From contig NC_009092.1 of the NCBI RefSeq assembly GCF_000016065.1, forward strand, positions 3,906,001 through 3,970,000: a stretch of DNA of 64,000 bases, in the 5' to 3' direction. Under the pieces are notes generated by a model. The model searched no databases, was not told where the DNA came from, and was given only the letters and a program-made list of their open reading frames with translations. Below are positions 1 to 12,734 of this stretch, in pieces. A program made the position numbers and the translations under genes. Every line of letters starts with the position of its first letter. Within the stretch, counting starts at the first letter, position 1. This DNA comes from Shewanella loihica PV-4 (lineage in GTDB: Bacteria; Pseudomonadota; Gammaproteobacteria; Enterobacterales; Shewanellaceae).

Positions 1-110
1 GAGGTTTTTTATTAAGGGCTAAAAGATAGCTCGCTCATCAAAGTTTTCATTTATAGTTAACCCAATTCCTATACAATCAGGGGTATACCTCACGGACCTC
101 TAGGAGCAAC

Positions 111-1739
111 ATGGAACCCGCCATCCTCATCATCACCTTAGCCTGTGGCATGCTTGTCAGTCGTATCGGTTTACCACCACTCATAGGTTATCTGGTCGCG
201 GGCTTCGTATTGTTCCTCTTCGGTATCGACGAGAGCAGCCTGCCCCTATTGGAACAGCTGGCCGAGCTGGGTGTGACCCTGCTGCTGTTTGCCATCGGCC
301 TCAAGCTGGATATTCGTAGCCTGTTTAAGGCCGAGGTGTGGGCGGGATCCAGCCTGCATCTGATGGGATCTATCATCTTCCTGGTGCCCCTGCTTAAGCT
401 GCTCGGCCTGCTGGGGCTGGAGCAGCTGAGTGGCCTGGCCTTCAATCAGCTTACCCTGCTGGCCTTCGCGCTGAGCTTCTCCAGCACCATCTTCGCCGTC
501 AAGGTGCTCGAAGATAAGGGCGACATGCAGTCCCTCTATGGCCGCGTCGCTATCGGTATTCTGATCATGCAGGATATCTTCGCCGTCGCCTTCCTCACCA
601 TATCCAAGGGGGATATCCCCTCCATCTGGGCCCTGGGGCTCCTGCTGCTGCCCTTCGCTAAGCCGCTCATCTACAAGGCGTTCGACAAGGTCGGTCACGG
701 CGAGCTCTTGGTGCTCTTCGGTCTGGTGATGGCCCTGGTGGTGGGTGCTGGCCTATTCGAACTGGTCGGCCTCAAGCCGGATCTTGGCGCGCTTATCATA
801 GGCATACTGCTGGCGGGTCACGCCAAGTCGTCTGAGCTGGCCAAGTCGCTCTTCTACTTCAAAGAACTGTTTCTGGTGGCCTTCTTCCTCACGGTCGGTC
901 TCAACGGCCTGCCGAGCTTCGCCGACATCGGTCTGGCGGCCCTCTTGGTGCTTATCGTCCCAGTGAAGATAGTGCTCTTCCTCTATCTGCTGACCCACTT
1001 CAGGTTGCGTTCGCGCACCTCCTTGATGACCTCGTTCAACCTGGGCAACTACAGCGAATTTGGCCTGATCGTCGCCGCCGTGGCCACCAGCAAGGGCTGG
1101 CTACCCGGGCAATGGTTGGTGATCCTAGCAGTAGCCCTCAGCCTCAGCTTTTTGTTTGCCGCGCCGCTTAACGCCGCCTCGGCTCGCCTGTATCAGAAGT
1201 TTCAAAGTCGCTTGCAGAAGCTGGAAAGACACCCGCTACACCCCGAAGACAGACAGATCCCCGTGGGCAACCCCCGCTTCCTCATCCTGGGGATGGGACG
1301 TATCGGTAGCGGTGCCTACGACGAGCTGGCCAACCAGTTTGACGGTGAGATCCTGGGGATAGAACACAAGCAAGATCTGGTGGACTTCCATCGCCAACAG
1401 GGCCGCAACGTGGTTCAAGGCGATGCCTCGGATACCGACTTCTGGGAGAAGCTGGACAGGGCGCCGAATCTCGAGCTGGTGCTGCTGGCCATGCCCCACC
1501 ACGCGGGTAACCAGTTTGCGGTGGAGCAACTAAAACGCTTGGATTATCAGGGCAAGCTCAGCGCGATCGTGCAATACAGCGAGGATGCCCAGTCCCTCAA
1601 GGCCGCCGGGGTACACAGCGTGTTCAACCTCTACGAGGCCGCCGGCGCCGGTTTTGTCGAGCATGTGGTTTGCGAGCTCAAGTCCGGCAAGCAGCACGAG
1701 GCCGATATCGCCGTCGAGACTCAGGAGATCACAGGCTAG
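111..1739 (+). CDS. CPA2-family cation:proton antiporter with TrkA-N domain
   Basis: A 542-residue inner-membrane protein. Residues 1 to about 375 are hydrophobic and form the roughly 12 to 13 membrane segments of a Kef/YbaL-type monovalent cation/proton exchanger. From about residue 390 there is a Rossmann TrkA-N domain with the nucleotide-binding motif ILGMGRIG. There is no clear TrkA-C domain after it. The family exchanges K+ or Na+ for H+ and is often gated by nucleotide or thiol ligands. The ATG is preceded by AGGAGCAAC, a good ribosome-binding site. It stands alone, 93 bp before the sugar locus. The substrate cannot be told from sequence. Confidence 0.88.
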   Translation: MEPAILIITLACGMLVSRIGLPPLIGYLVAGFVLFLFGIDESSLPLLEQLAELGVTLLLFAIGLKLDIRSLFKAEVWAGSSLHLMGSIIFLVPLLKLLGLLGLEQLSGLAFNQLTLLAFALSFSSTIFAVKVLEDKGDMQSLYGRVAIGILIMQDIFAVAFLTISKGDIPSIWALGLLLLPFAKPLIYKAFDKVGHGELLVLFGLVMALVVGAGLFELVGLKPDLGALIIGILLAGHAKSSELAKSLFYFKELFLVAFFLTVGLNGLPSFADIGLAALLVLIVPVKIVLFLYLLTHFRLRSRTSLMTSFNLGNYSEFGLIVAAVATSKGWLPGQWLVILAVALSLSFLFAAPLNAASARLYQKFQSRLQKLERHPLHPEDRQIPVGNPRFLILGMGRIGSGAYDELANQFDGEILGIEHKQDLVDFHRQQGRNVVQGDASDTDFWEKLDRAPNLELVLLAMPHHAGNQFAVEQLKRLDYQGKLSAIVQYSEDAQSLKAAGVHSVFNLYEAAGAGFVEHVVCELKSGKQHEADIAVETQEITG

Positions 1740-1788
1740 CCCTAACTGCGCTCAAATCATAGATTGTATACATTATCCCAAATATCTT

Positions 1789-1831
1789 GTATTGTACTTG
1801 CCATCCTGCGATAAGATGGGAAGTACAATAC
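1789..1831 (+). promoter_or_regulatory. 17-bp inverted repeat ending one base before a GTG start
   Basis: The arms are 1789-1805 and 1815-1831, complementary at 16 of 17 positions, with a 9-base loop. The outer 11 bp (GTATTGTACTT / AAGTACAATAC) pair perfectly. The right arm contains the only purine-rich stretch (GGGAAG) that could serve as ribosome-binding site for the GTG at 1833. It may be an RNA hairpin that hides the start site or a DNA operator for the sugar locus. A T-run is absent, so a terminator is unlikely. Confidence 0.6.
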
Positions 1832-1832
1832 T

Positions 1833-6061
<4,229 letters not shown>

Positions 6062-6079
6062 CAATAAGGAAGCAAGCAG

Positions 6080-7504
6080 ATGGAACAGACAATACAGGTG
6101 GCGATCTTCGTCGCCCTCACGACGCTGGTCGCCCTGATCACCTACCTCAAGTGTCGCAAGGTGACCCGAGACGCCAACGACAGCCGCGACTACTTTCTCG
6201 CCGGCGGCGGCCTGAGCTGGATAGTGGTCGCCGGCTCCTTGATGATGACCAACATCAGCGCCGAGCAGATCGTCGGCATGAATGGTGCCCAGACCCTGCT
6301 GGTCGCCTGGTGGGAGATAGCCGCCGCAATCGGTCTGATCATCCTGGCCAAGTGGCTGATCCCCATCTATTACCGCTACAACTGCACCACCACCACAGAG
6401 CTGCTGGAGCGTAAGTATCAGGACAAGGGGATCCGCGCCATGGTCTCACTGCTCTTCATGCTAGGCTACGCCTTCATCTTGCTGCCGGTGGTGCTCTACA
6501 CGGGTTCGCTGTTTATGAAGTCCATGTTCGGCCTCTCCATCTCTGTCACCGTGCTGGCGATCATCTTCGCCGTGGTGGGCGCCATCTACGCCATCTTCGG
6601 CGGCCTGAGAGCCATCGCCATCTCAGATACCCTCAATGGCCTGGGGCTGATCTTGATGGGGCTGGCGGTCTCCTATCTGGCAATGCACGCCGTGGACTGG
6701 GATCTCTCCGGCATCCCGCTGGAACGCCTGACCCTGATCGGCGATAGCCAGTCGGATATTCCCTGGTCGACCCTGCTTACCGGGATGATCTTCATTCAGA
6801 TCTTCTACTGGGGCACCAACATGGTGATCACCCAGCGCGCCCTGGCCGCCAAGTCGGTGAAGGAGGCGCAGAAGGGCCTGTACGCCGCCGTGGTGATGAA
6901 GCTGATCATCCCGGTGATCGTGGTGCTACCGGGCATAGTCGCCTTTAAGCTCTATGGCGATGTGGGCGACGTGGCCTACGGCAAACTAGTGGGCGACCTG
7001 CTGCCTAGCTGGCTCTCTGGCGCCTTCGCCGCGGTGATCGCCGGCGCCGTGCTCAGCTCCTTCAACTCCTGTCTCAACTCGGCCGCCGCCCTCTACACCT
7101 GCGACATCCACCAAAACTACATCAACGCCGATGCCGACGTGCGCAAGATAGGCTCCCGGGTCGCTCTGCTGTTCACCCTGATCTCGGTCGCCCTGGTGCC
7201 CCTGTTTGCCCGCTCGGAGAGCATCATTGCCCTGCTGCAACAGCTCAACGGCCTCTACTCGATGCCGGTACTGGCGGCCTTTATCTGTGCGCTAGTCTTC
7301 AAAAATGTCAGCGCCAAGGCGATAAAATGGGGGCTGGTCTTCGGGGTCTTGCTCTATGCCCTGTTCACCTTCATCTGGAGTCCGCTGCACTTCATTCACC
7401 TGATGGCGATCACCCTGCTGGCGACCATACTGGTTACCCTGGTCTTTAGTCGCCTGTTTGCCCAGCCTGTCATCGCCCCCGTCGCCGAGCCAACCCTGGA
7501 CTAA
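6080..7504 (+). CDS. sodium:solute symporter (SSS family), probable galactose transporter
   Basis: A 474-residue integral membrane protein with about 12 hydrophobic segments. Family features include the early FLAGGGLSWIVVAGSLMMTN segment and the SFNSCLNSAAALYTCDI region, as in SGLT-type sodium/sugar symporters. It should import the hexose released by the exported beta-galactosidase, driven by the Na+ gradient. AAGGA lies 10 bases before the ATG. It is 18 bp after the beta-galactosidase gene and is followed by a hairpin, so these three genes look like one operon. Galactose specificity is inferred from neighbours. Confidence 0.88.
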   Translation: MEQTIQVAIFVALTTLVALITYLKCRKVTRDANDSRDYFLAGGGLSWIVVAGSLMMTNISAEQIVGMNGAQTLLVAWWEIAAAIGLIILAKWLIPIYYRYNCTTTTELLERKYQDKGIRAMVSLLFMLGYAFILLPVVLYTGSLFMKSMFGLSISVTVLAIIFAVVGAIYAIFGGLRAIAISDTLNGLGLILMGLAVSYLAMHAVDWDLSGIPLERLTLIGDSQSDIPWSTLLTGMIFIQIFYWGTNMVITQRALAAKSVKEAQKGLYAAVVMKLIIPVIVVLPGIVAFKLYGDVGDVAYGKLVGDLLPSWLSGAFAAVIAGAVLSSFNSCLNSAAALYTCDIHQNYINADADVRKIGSRVALLFTLISVALVPLFARSESIIALLQQLNGLYSMPVLAAFICALVFKNVSAKAIKWGLVFGVLLYALFTFIWSPLHFIHLMAITLLATILVTLVFSRLFAQPVIAPVAEPTLD

Positions 7505-7545
7505 GCTATTTGACCAGAGCAAACAGACCCGTTCCAGGTTTTCCC

Positions 7546-7569
7546 TGCCGAGCCCATGATGGCTCGGCA
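7546..7569 (+). terminator. hairpin after the symporter gene
   Basis: A perfect 9-bp stem (TGCCGAGCC / GGCTCGGCA) with loop CATGAT lies 42 bases after the symporter stop. No T-run follows, so it may be a transcript-stabilising or attenuating structure rather than a full intrinsic terminator before galK. Confidence 0.45.
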
Positions 7570-7640
7570 AGTGGCCAAGATAAAACATCTGGTTAACACT
7601 AGAGCCAATCGGCGATATTTTCCCGATCCCAGCTGACAAA

Positions 7641-7664
7641 TCTCAGTTACATCAATGACTGAGA
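7641..7664. promoter_or_regulatory. inverted repeat upstream of galK
   Basis: Arms TCTCAGT (7641-7647) and ACTGAGA (7658-7664) are perfectly complementary and 10 bases apart, about 105 bp before the galK start. The size suits a dimeric repressor site. No second copy was found before the other sugar genes, so a shared operator is not supported. Confidence 0.25.
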
Positions 7665-7767
7665 CGTGATATAAAAATGACAAGGATGACTCATGGTTGT
7701 TACCACCATGAACAAGACTGCCCACAGGGGCAGAGAACGCTAACTTTTTCTGAGAAGTTCAACACCA

Positions 7768-8934
7768 ATGTCGAATACCGCACAGCGCGCCAATAAACTT
7801 TTTGTGCAGACCTTTGGTACCACGGCCGATGACCTGTATCAGGCGCCGGGCCGGGTTAACCTGATCGGCGAACATACAGATTACAACGATGGGTTCGTCC
7901 TCCCCGCCGCCATCAACTTTAGAACCGTTATCGCAGTGAAACAGCGCGACGACGATAAGTTCCGCGCCGTATCCGACGCCTTTCCCGGCAAGATCTACAC
8001 CTGGCACTTCGGCCAGGAGGGTGAGATGGACCCCAACGACAGCTGGATCAATTACCTCAAGGGCTTTACCGCGGCGGTATCGGCCAGCGGCCTGCCTGCC
8101 AAGGGGATGGATCTGGCGGTAGTAGGTAGCGTCCCCCTAGGGGCGGGGCTCTCCTCGTCTGCGGCACTGGAGATCGCCTTCGGCACCGCGCTCAACGATT
8201 GCAGCCAGCTCAGACTATCGCCTCTGGCGGTGGCCCAGATGGCCCAGCGCGGCGAAAACCAATATGTCGGCTGCGCCTGCGGCATCATGGATCAGATGAT
8301 CAGCGCCATGGCTCAAGAGGAGCATGCCCTACTGATCGACTGTGAAGATCTCGACTGCGAGCCAGTGCCCATACCCGAAAGCCTGAGCCTGATCATAGTC
8401 AACTCCAACGTCCCCCGCGGCCTGGTGGACAGCGAATATAACCTGCGCCGTGAACAATGCGAGCAGGTCGCCGAGCATTTCGGCATCGAGAGCCTACGTC
8501 ATCTTGAGCTGCGTACCCTGGAAGGGGCCAAGGATGAGCTGCCGGAGGTCTGTTACCGCCGGGCGCGCCATGTGCTGAGCGAAAACCGCCGCACCCAGAA
8601 TGCCGCCCACGCCCTAGAGGCGGGTAACATCGCCAAGCTGAGCGAGCTCATGGCCCAGTCGCACCAATCGATGCGTGACGACTTTGAGATCACCGTGCCC
8701 GAGATCGACAAGCTGGTCGAGATCATCGACGCAGTGGTCGGCGATCGCGGCGGCGTGCGCATGACGGGTGGCGGCTTCGGCGGCTGCGTCGTGGCTCTGG
8801 TGGATCACGACCTTACCGACGCCGTGGTCGAGGCGGTCGAGCGCCAATATCAGGCGGCGACAGGCCTGGAAGCCAGCGTCTACCTCTGCTCGGCGAGCCA
8901 AGGCGCCTCAAGGTTGGACGAGGAGCTCTACTAA
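7768..8934 (+). CDS. galK: galactokinase
   Basis: A 388-residue GHMP-family kinase (E. coli 382) that makes galactose-1-phosphate from galactose and ATP, the first committed Leloir step, in the cytoplasm. The galactokinase signature GRVNLIGEHTDYNDGF is near residue 28. The GHMP ATP loop VPLGAGLSSSAALE is near residue 125, the CGIMDQMIS segment carries the catalytic Asp, and GGGFGGC is near the C-terminus. It sits 263 bp after the symporter with its own leader, and 111 bp before galM. galT and galE are not in this window. Confidence 0.96.
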   Translation: MSNTAQRANKLFVQTFGTTADDLYQAPGRVNLIGEHTDYNDGFVLPAAINFRTVIAVKQRDDDKFRAVSDAFPGKIYTWHFGQEGEMDPNDSWINYLKGFTAAVSASGLPAKGMDLAVVGSVPLGAGLSSSAALEIAFGTALNDCSQLRLSPLAVAQMAQRGENQYVGCACGIMDQMISAMAQEEHALLIDCEDLDCEPVPIPESLSLIIVNSNVPRGLVDSEYNLRREQCEQVAEHFGIESLRHLELRTLEGAKDELPEVCYRRARHVLSENRRTQNAAHALEAGNIAKLSELMAQSHQSMRDDFEITVPEIDKLVEIIDAVVGDRGGVRMTGGGFGGCVVALVDHDLTDAVVEAVERQYQAATGLEASVYLCSASQGASRLDEELY

Positions 8935-8965
8935 TCGCGGGTCATAGAGTGTAAATCGCTGTTTA

Positions 8966-8977
8966 GAATACGTATTC
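8966..8977. promoter_or_regulatory. 12-bp perfect palindrome between galK and galM
   Basis: GAATACGTATTC is self-complementary and lies 68 bp before the galM start, in a 111-bp gap. It could be a regulator site. The sequence alone does not show which regulator. Confidence 0.2.
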
Positions 8978-9045
8978 ATACCCTCGTCCAGGGGCGAGAT
9001 AATACAATAGGATCCCAACTTTAATCGCTTAAGGAAAAGATTATC

Positions 9046-10086
9046 ATGGTACGTTTTCGCCCGCTCGATGCCTGGAACGATCCCCGTGGTGGCCAGATTG
9101 AACGCATCATCATAGACAACGGCACCCTGGCCATCGAGGTGCTCAGCCTCGGCGGCATTATCCGCTCCCTCTGGGCGCCGGATAACAAGGGCGAGCGTGG
9201 CAATATCGTACTGGGCTGCGACAGCGCCCAGGATTATCTGACCCAAGACGCCCACCTGGGCGCCATCGCCGGACGCTACGCCAACCGCATCGCAGGCGCC
9301 CGCCTGAGCCGGGACGGTCAAGCATTCAGTCTGGACAACAACCATCAGGACAACTGCCTGCACGGTGGCCGAGAGGGCTTCAACCGTAAGCAGTGGCATA
9401 TCGGCCAACTCAGCGATGGCGTGCGCCTCAGCCTGTTCAGCCCGGATGGCGACATGGGCTTTCCCGGTAACGCCAATGTCCAGCTCGACTACCGCCTGGT
9501 GGGCAACAACCTCTATGTGGAGATCCTCGCCAGCACAGATAAACCCTGCCCCATCAGCCTGACCCAGCACAGCTACTTCAACCTGGAAGGTTCAAGCGAG
9601 CGCAGCAGCCTGGGACATATCATCCAGAGCGACAGCCAGCACTACCTCACCACTGATGAGCAGGGGATCCCGACAGATGTGACTCAGGTAGCCGGCACGC
9701 CGCTGGATCTCAGCCAGGGACAGTCCCTCGCGAGCCTCAAAACGGCGCTGGAAGCCGAGCCGACAAGGGGCATAGATCACTGCTACCTGACGCCCAACCA
9801 TGACGGCAAGGCCCTGAGCCGCTTCGGCACTGTCAGCGCCCCGGCCTCAGGCAGACGAATGACCCTCTACACCAATCAGCCAGGTGTACAGATCTACGGC
9901 AGTAACTTCCTCGAGGGCACCCTTGGCAAGCAAGGGCAGAAACTGGCCTCATATCAGGCGGTATGCGTCGAGCCACAGCAACTGCCCGACGCGCCCAATC
10001 AGGCACACCTAGCGGGCACGCCTTGGCTGATGCCGGGCGAGGTGTATCACCACATGAGTCGCTATCAGTTCGATCTCATCAAATGA
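9046..10086 (+). CDS. galM: galactose mutarotase (aldose 1-epimerase)
   Basis: A 346-residue protein of the same length as E. coli GalM. It interconverts alpha and beta anomers of galactose, supplying the alpha form needed by GalK. Visible family motifs are GRYANRIAGARL (about 80), DNCLHGG (about 104), the catalytic His in LTQHSYFNLEG (about 175) and the catalytic Glu in VCVEPQQLPDAPN near the C-terminus. AAGGAAAAG precedes the ATG. No signal peptide is seen. It is the last gene of the sugar locus and ends at a convergent hairpin. Confidence 0.95.
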   Translation: MVRFRPLDAWNDPRGGQIERIIIDNGTLAIEVLSLGGIIRSLWAPDNKGERGNIVLGCDSAQDYLTQDAHLGAIAGRYANRIAGARLSRDGQAFSLDNNHQDNCLHGGREGFNRKQWHIGQLSDGVRLSLFSPDGDMGFPGNANVQLDYRLVGNNLYVEILASTDKPCPISLTQHSYFNLEGSSERSSLGHIIQSDSQHYLTTDEQGIPTDVTQVAGTPLDLSQGQSLASLKTALEAEPTRGIDHCYLTPNHDGKALSRFGTVSAPASGRRMTLYTNQPGVQIYGSNFLEGTLGKQGQKLASYQAVCVEPQQLPDAPNQAHLAGTPWLMPGEVYHHMSRYQFDLIK

Positions 10087-10124
10087 GATGCTAACGGGAA
10101 AAGAGATTAGAGAAGTAAAATGAT

Positions 10125-10164
10125 TTAGGTAGGGGTTCCAGAGGGACCGGAACCTCTTACCTAA
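10125..10164. terminator. convergent hairpin between galM and the acidic protein gene
   Basis: Arms 10125-10139 and 10149-10164 pair over about 15 bp with one bulged base; the loop is AGAGGGACC. It lies between converging genes and can fold in both transcripts. T-runs are weak on both sides. Confidence 0.55.
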
Positions 10165-10202
10165 GAATGGCGGCGAACTAAGCAGGAGTCCTGGCAGGTT
10201 GC

Positions 10203-10637
10203 CTAGTTGCGATCGTCATCATCAGACCAATCATCATAGCCGTCGTCCAGGCTATCGACTTCGAGTTCGACATCATCATCGTCGTCATCGCTGGCGCCTT
10301 CTTCGGCATCCACCTTCACCTTCTTAGGCGCTGGTGCAGGTTTAGCATGAATCGCCTCAACCCAACCGGCATGCTGCTGCATGAAGGCGGCTCGGGTAGC
10401 TAACCAGTTCGCGTCATATTCAGCTTTAGCGGCCTTAAGTTCCTCTTCCGTAAGGTCATGCAGGTTCACCTTAACGATGTCCTCGGCATATTCAATCACG
10501 GCATCTCTTACCGTGTTATAAAGATAAACTCGTCCCGCCGTGGCTTCGGGAAACTCTTTGTCGTGAATGAGGATAGTATTACCTCGAGCCGTACGAAGTT
10601 CACCATACCAAACAGGTTCTTTAGACGTGTCATACAT
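10203..10637 (-). CDS. conserved hypothetical protein with acidic C-terminal tail
   Basis: A 144-residue soluble protein I cannot assign to a named family. The N-terminal half is compact (MYDTSKEPVWYGELRTARG, then strands and helices). The last 35 residues are almost all Asp, Glu and Ser, including a six-Asp run. The ATG at 10637 is preferred over an upstream TTG at 10670 because TAAGGG lies just upstream of it. The tail suggests binding of cations or basic partners, or a nucleic-acid mimic, but this is inference. It is monocistronic. Confidence 0.7.
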   Translation of the reverse strand: MYDTSKEPVWYGELRTARGNTILIHDKEFPEATAGRVYLYNTVRDAVIEYAEDIVKVNLHDLTEEELKAAKAEYDANWLATRAAFMQQHAGWVEAIHAKPAPAPKKVKVDAEEGASDDDDDDVELEVDSLDDGYDDWSDDDDRN

Positions 10638-10947
10638 ATATGCTAATACCCTTAAATCAACACATACCAATATAAAATTATAAAGCTGACAACAGTTAGC
10701 TTAGTCACTGCCATCGCCACAAACGCCTCTGGACAATAGCCCACACATTTTTAATAAATACCGCCAGAAATCAATAGCCAAATGGATCTATTTTATTTAA
10801 TTGCTATCAAAATGTTCACTCGGTAGATACTAGTAACGAATTTAGCCGATCAAATCAGTTATTCAAGTTTTTTCTAACCTACTTTATACCAAAGTTAACG
10901 GACCGCTCAGCCCCCATGAACGCGCGGCTTGTCACACCCGTTGACGA
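10638..10947. other. 310-bp intergenic region
   Basis: It holds the leader of the minus-strand acidic protein gene and the 3' flank of the quinone oxidoreductase gene. The sequence is AT-rich around 10740-10890. I see no ORF with a ribosome-binding site, no strong hairpin and no repeat. Confidence 0.5.
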
Positions 10948-11961
10948 CTAGTCATTCGCCACCTTGAGCACCAGCTTTCCTCTGTGTTGCCCCGACTCCA
11001 TCAGGGCGTGGGCCTTGGCCGCATCACCCAGTGCAAACTCGGCATACAGGTGAGGTACCAGGCTGCAGCCCTCCTGGGTGTCAAACTTAGGCCACACCTG
11101 CTCACGCAGGCCATCGGCGATCGCCTGCTTAGCCGCCACCGATTGCGGCCTCAGGGTCGCCCCCGTCCAGCAGATACGCTTGGCCATCAAGAGCGCCACA
11201 TCCACCTCGGCGCGCCTACCCCGCTGCAGGGCTATGGTGACCAGGCGCCCCTCGATTGCCAGCGCCTTGAGGTTAAGATCGATAAGGTCACCCGAGGCCA
11301 TATCCAGCACCAGATCTACCCCTTGAGGCGCCACCGCCTTTATCTGAGCCAGCAGATCCTCGTCGTGGTAGTTAAAGCCGTGGTCGGCCCCCAGGGCGAG
11401 GCAGTAGTCAATCTTCTCCTGACAGCCGCAGGTGACCAGCACCTTAACAGCGAATTGTTTCGCTAAGGTGACCGCCGCCGAGCCGATACCGCCCGAGCCA
11501 CCATGAATAAGCACAGTCTCACCCGCCTTAAGGCCGCCGCGCATGAACATGTGTCCCCACACGGTGAAGAAGGTCTCTGGCAGGGCCGCCGCCTGGGCCA
11601 TGGTCACTCCTGTGGGAATAGGCAGGCAGTGCACGCCCCAGGTCGTCACATACTCGCCATAGCCACCGCCGGGTACCAGGGCGCACACCCTGTCCCCCAA
11701 CTGCCAGCCGGTCACCGCATCGCCCACGGCTACTACTGTCCCCGATACCTCCAACCCCAAGATCTCGCTGGCACCGGGCGGCGGTGGATAGAGGCCGCGG
11801 CGCTGGGCGATATCCGGGCCATTCACCCCGGCGTATTCCACCTTGATCAGCAGCTGATCCGGCGCGAATTCGGGCAAGGGACTCTGCGCCAACTCCAGCA
11901 CCTCGGGCCCACCAGGGGCGTTAAATTGCACATGGGTATAGTGTGTGGGAAGCATTGACAT
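10948..11961 (-). CDS. NAD(P)H-quinone oxidoreductase, PIG3-like zinc-less MDR
   Basis: A 337-residue medium-chain dehydrogenase/reductase of the quinone oxidoreductase branch. The N-terminal GroES-like half has EYAGVNGPDIAQRRGLYPPP and the nucleotide half has HGGSGGIGSAAVTLAK, the usual NAD(P)H-binding loop. The structural zinc cysteines of alcohol dehydrogenases are missing. It would reduce quinones or enones with NADPH in the cytoplasm. Start is set at the ATG at 11961 because AGGAG lies 6 bases before it; the ATG 15 bases further upstream would overlap that site. Confidence 0.9.
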   Translation of the reverse strand: MSMLPTHYTHVQFNAPGGPEVLELAQSPLPEFAPDQLLIKVEYAGVNGPDIAQRRGLYPPPPGASEILGLEVSGTVVAVGDAVTGWQLGDRVCALVPGGGYGEYVTTWGVHCLPIPTGVTMAQAAALPETFFTVWGHMFMRGGLKAGETVLIHGGSGGIGSAAVTLAKQFAVKVLVTCGCQEKIDYCLALGADHGFNYHDEDLLAQIKAVAPQGVDLVLDMASGDLIDLNLKALAIEGRLVTIALQRGRRAEVDVALLMAKRICWTGATLRPQSVAAKQAIADGLREQVWPKFDTQEGCSLVPHLYAEFALGDAAKAHALMESGQHRGKLVLKVAND

Positions 11962-12243
11962 GGCGGCTCCTAACATTAGCGGGCGTTAATGCTGTCGAGG
12001 CTAGCGCGAAATGGGTGAATTGGGCAAGCCTTAGCCGTCATCCTTATACGCCTTGGGCGACAAAAACAAACAGCAGCTCACAAATATCTTTACCATTAGT
12101 AAGTTAGATATAAAAGATTTGTCGCCCCGTCAGAGCTTTATGTTATGGTGTTAAAGTGCCAGCAGGCTTTACGCCCATTTATCACCTAAGCTTAAAGTCC
12201 GATATGCTGCAATCTGTTATCACCAGAAGGGGCTGCACCTGCG

Positions 12244-12708
12244 ATGAATGTAGACTTTATCAATCCTTTTCTCGATTCCCTGCTCAATGTGCTCAAGACC
12301 ATGGCCAACATGGAGCTCAAACCCGGCAAACCTAACCTTAAAAAAGATAACCTGGCCAAGGGCGATGTATCTGGCCTGATCGGCATGGTCGGCCCTCAGA
12401 CCAAGGGCTCGCTGTCGATCACCTTCGAAGAAACCTTGATCTTGGAGATCATGAACAAGATGCTAGGGGAGAAGCCGGAGAGCATAGACGAAGAGGTGAC
12501 GGATCTGGTGGGCGAGCTGACCAACATGGTGACCGGCGGCGCCAAGAATCTGCTGAGCGATAAGGGCTACGAGTTCGATATGGCGACCCCAATAGTGGTG
12601 TCGGGTAAGAACCACACCATAGCCCACAAGTCGGACGGGCAGAAGATCATCATGCCCTTCAGCAGCATCTACGGCACCGCCTACATAGAGATCTGCTTCG
12701 AAGGCTAA
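12244..12708 (+). CDS. cheX: CheX-family chemotaxis phosphatase
   Basis: A 154-residue CheX/CheC-type protein. CheX dephosphorylates CheY-P. The family signature E-x2-N is present as Glu91 and Asn94 in GELTNMVTGGAKNLL, and the C-terminal half follows the CheX fold (MPFSSIYGTAYIEICF). It stands alone, away from any che operon, so it could also act on another response regulator. The ribosome-binding site is weak. The 282 bp upstream hold no clear promoter match. Confidence 0.85.
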   Translation: MNVDFINPFLDSLLNVLKTMANMELKPGKPNLKKDNLAKGDVSGLIGMVGPQTKGSLSITFEETLILEIMNKMLGEKPESIDEEVTDLVGELTNMVTGGAKNLLSDKGYEFDMATPIVVSGKNHTIAHKSDGQKIIMPFSSIYGTAYIEICFEG

Positions 12709-12734
12709 CCAGCGCAGCATTACTCAAGTAATGA

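Noticed and set aside
12150..12180. Sigma-28 promoter before cheX
   Set aside because: A TTAAAGTG box is present but the best -10 candidate matches poorly and the spacing is wrong.
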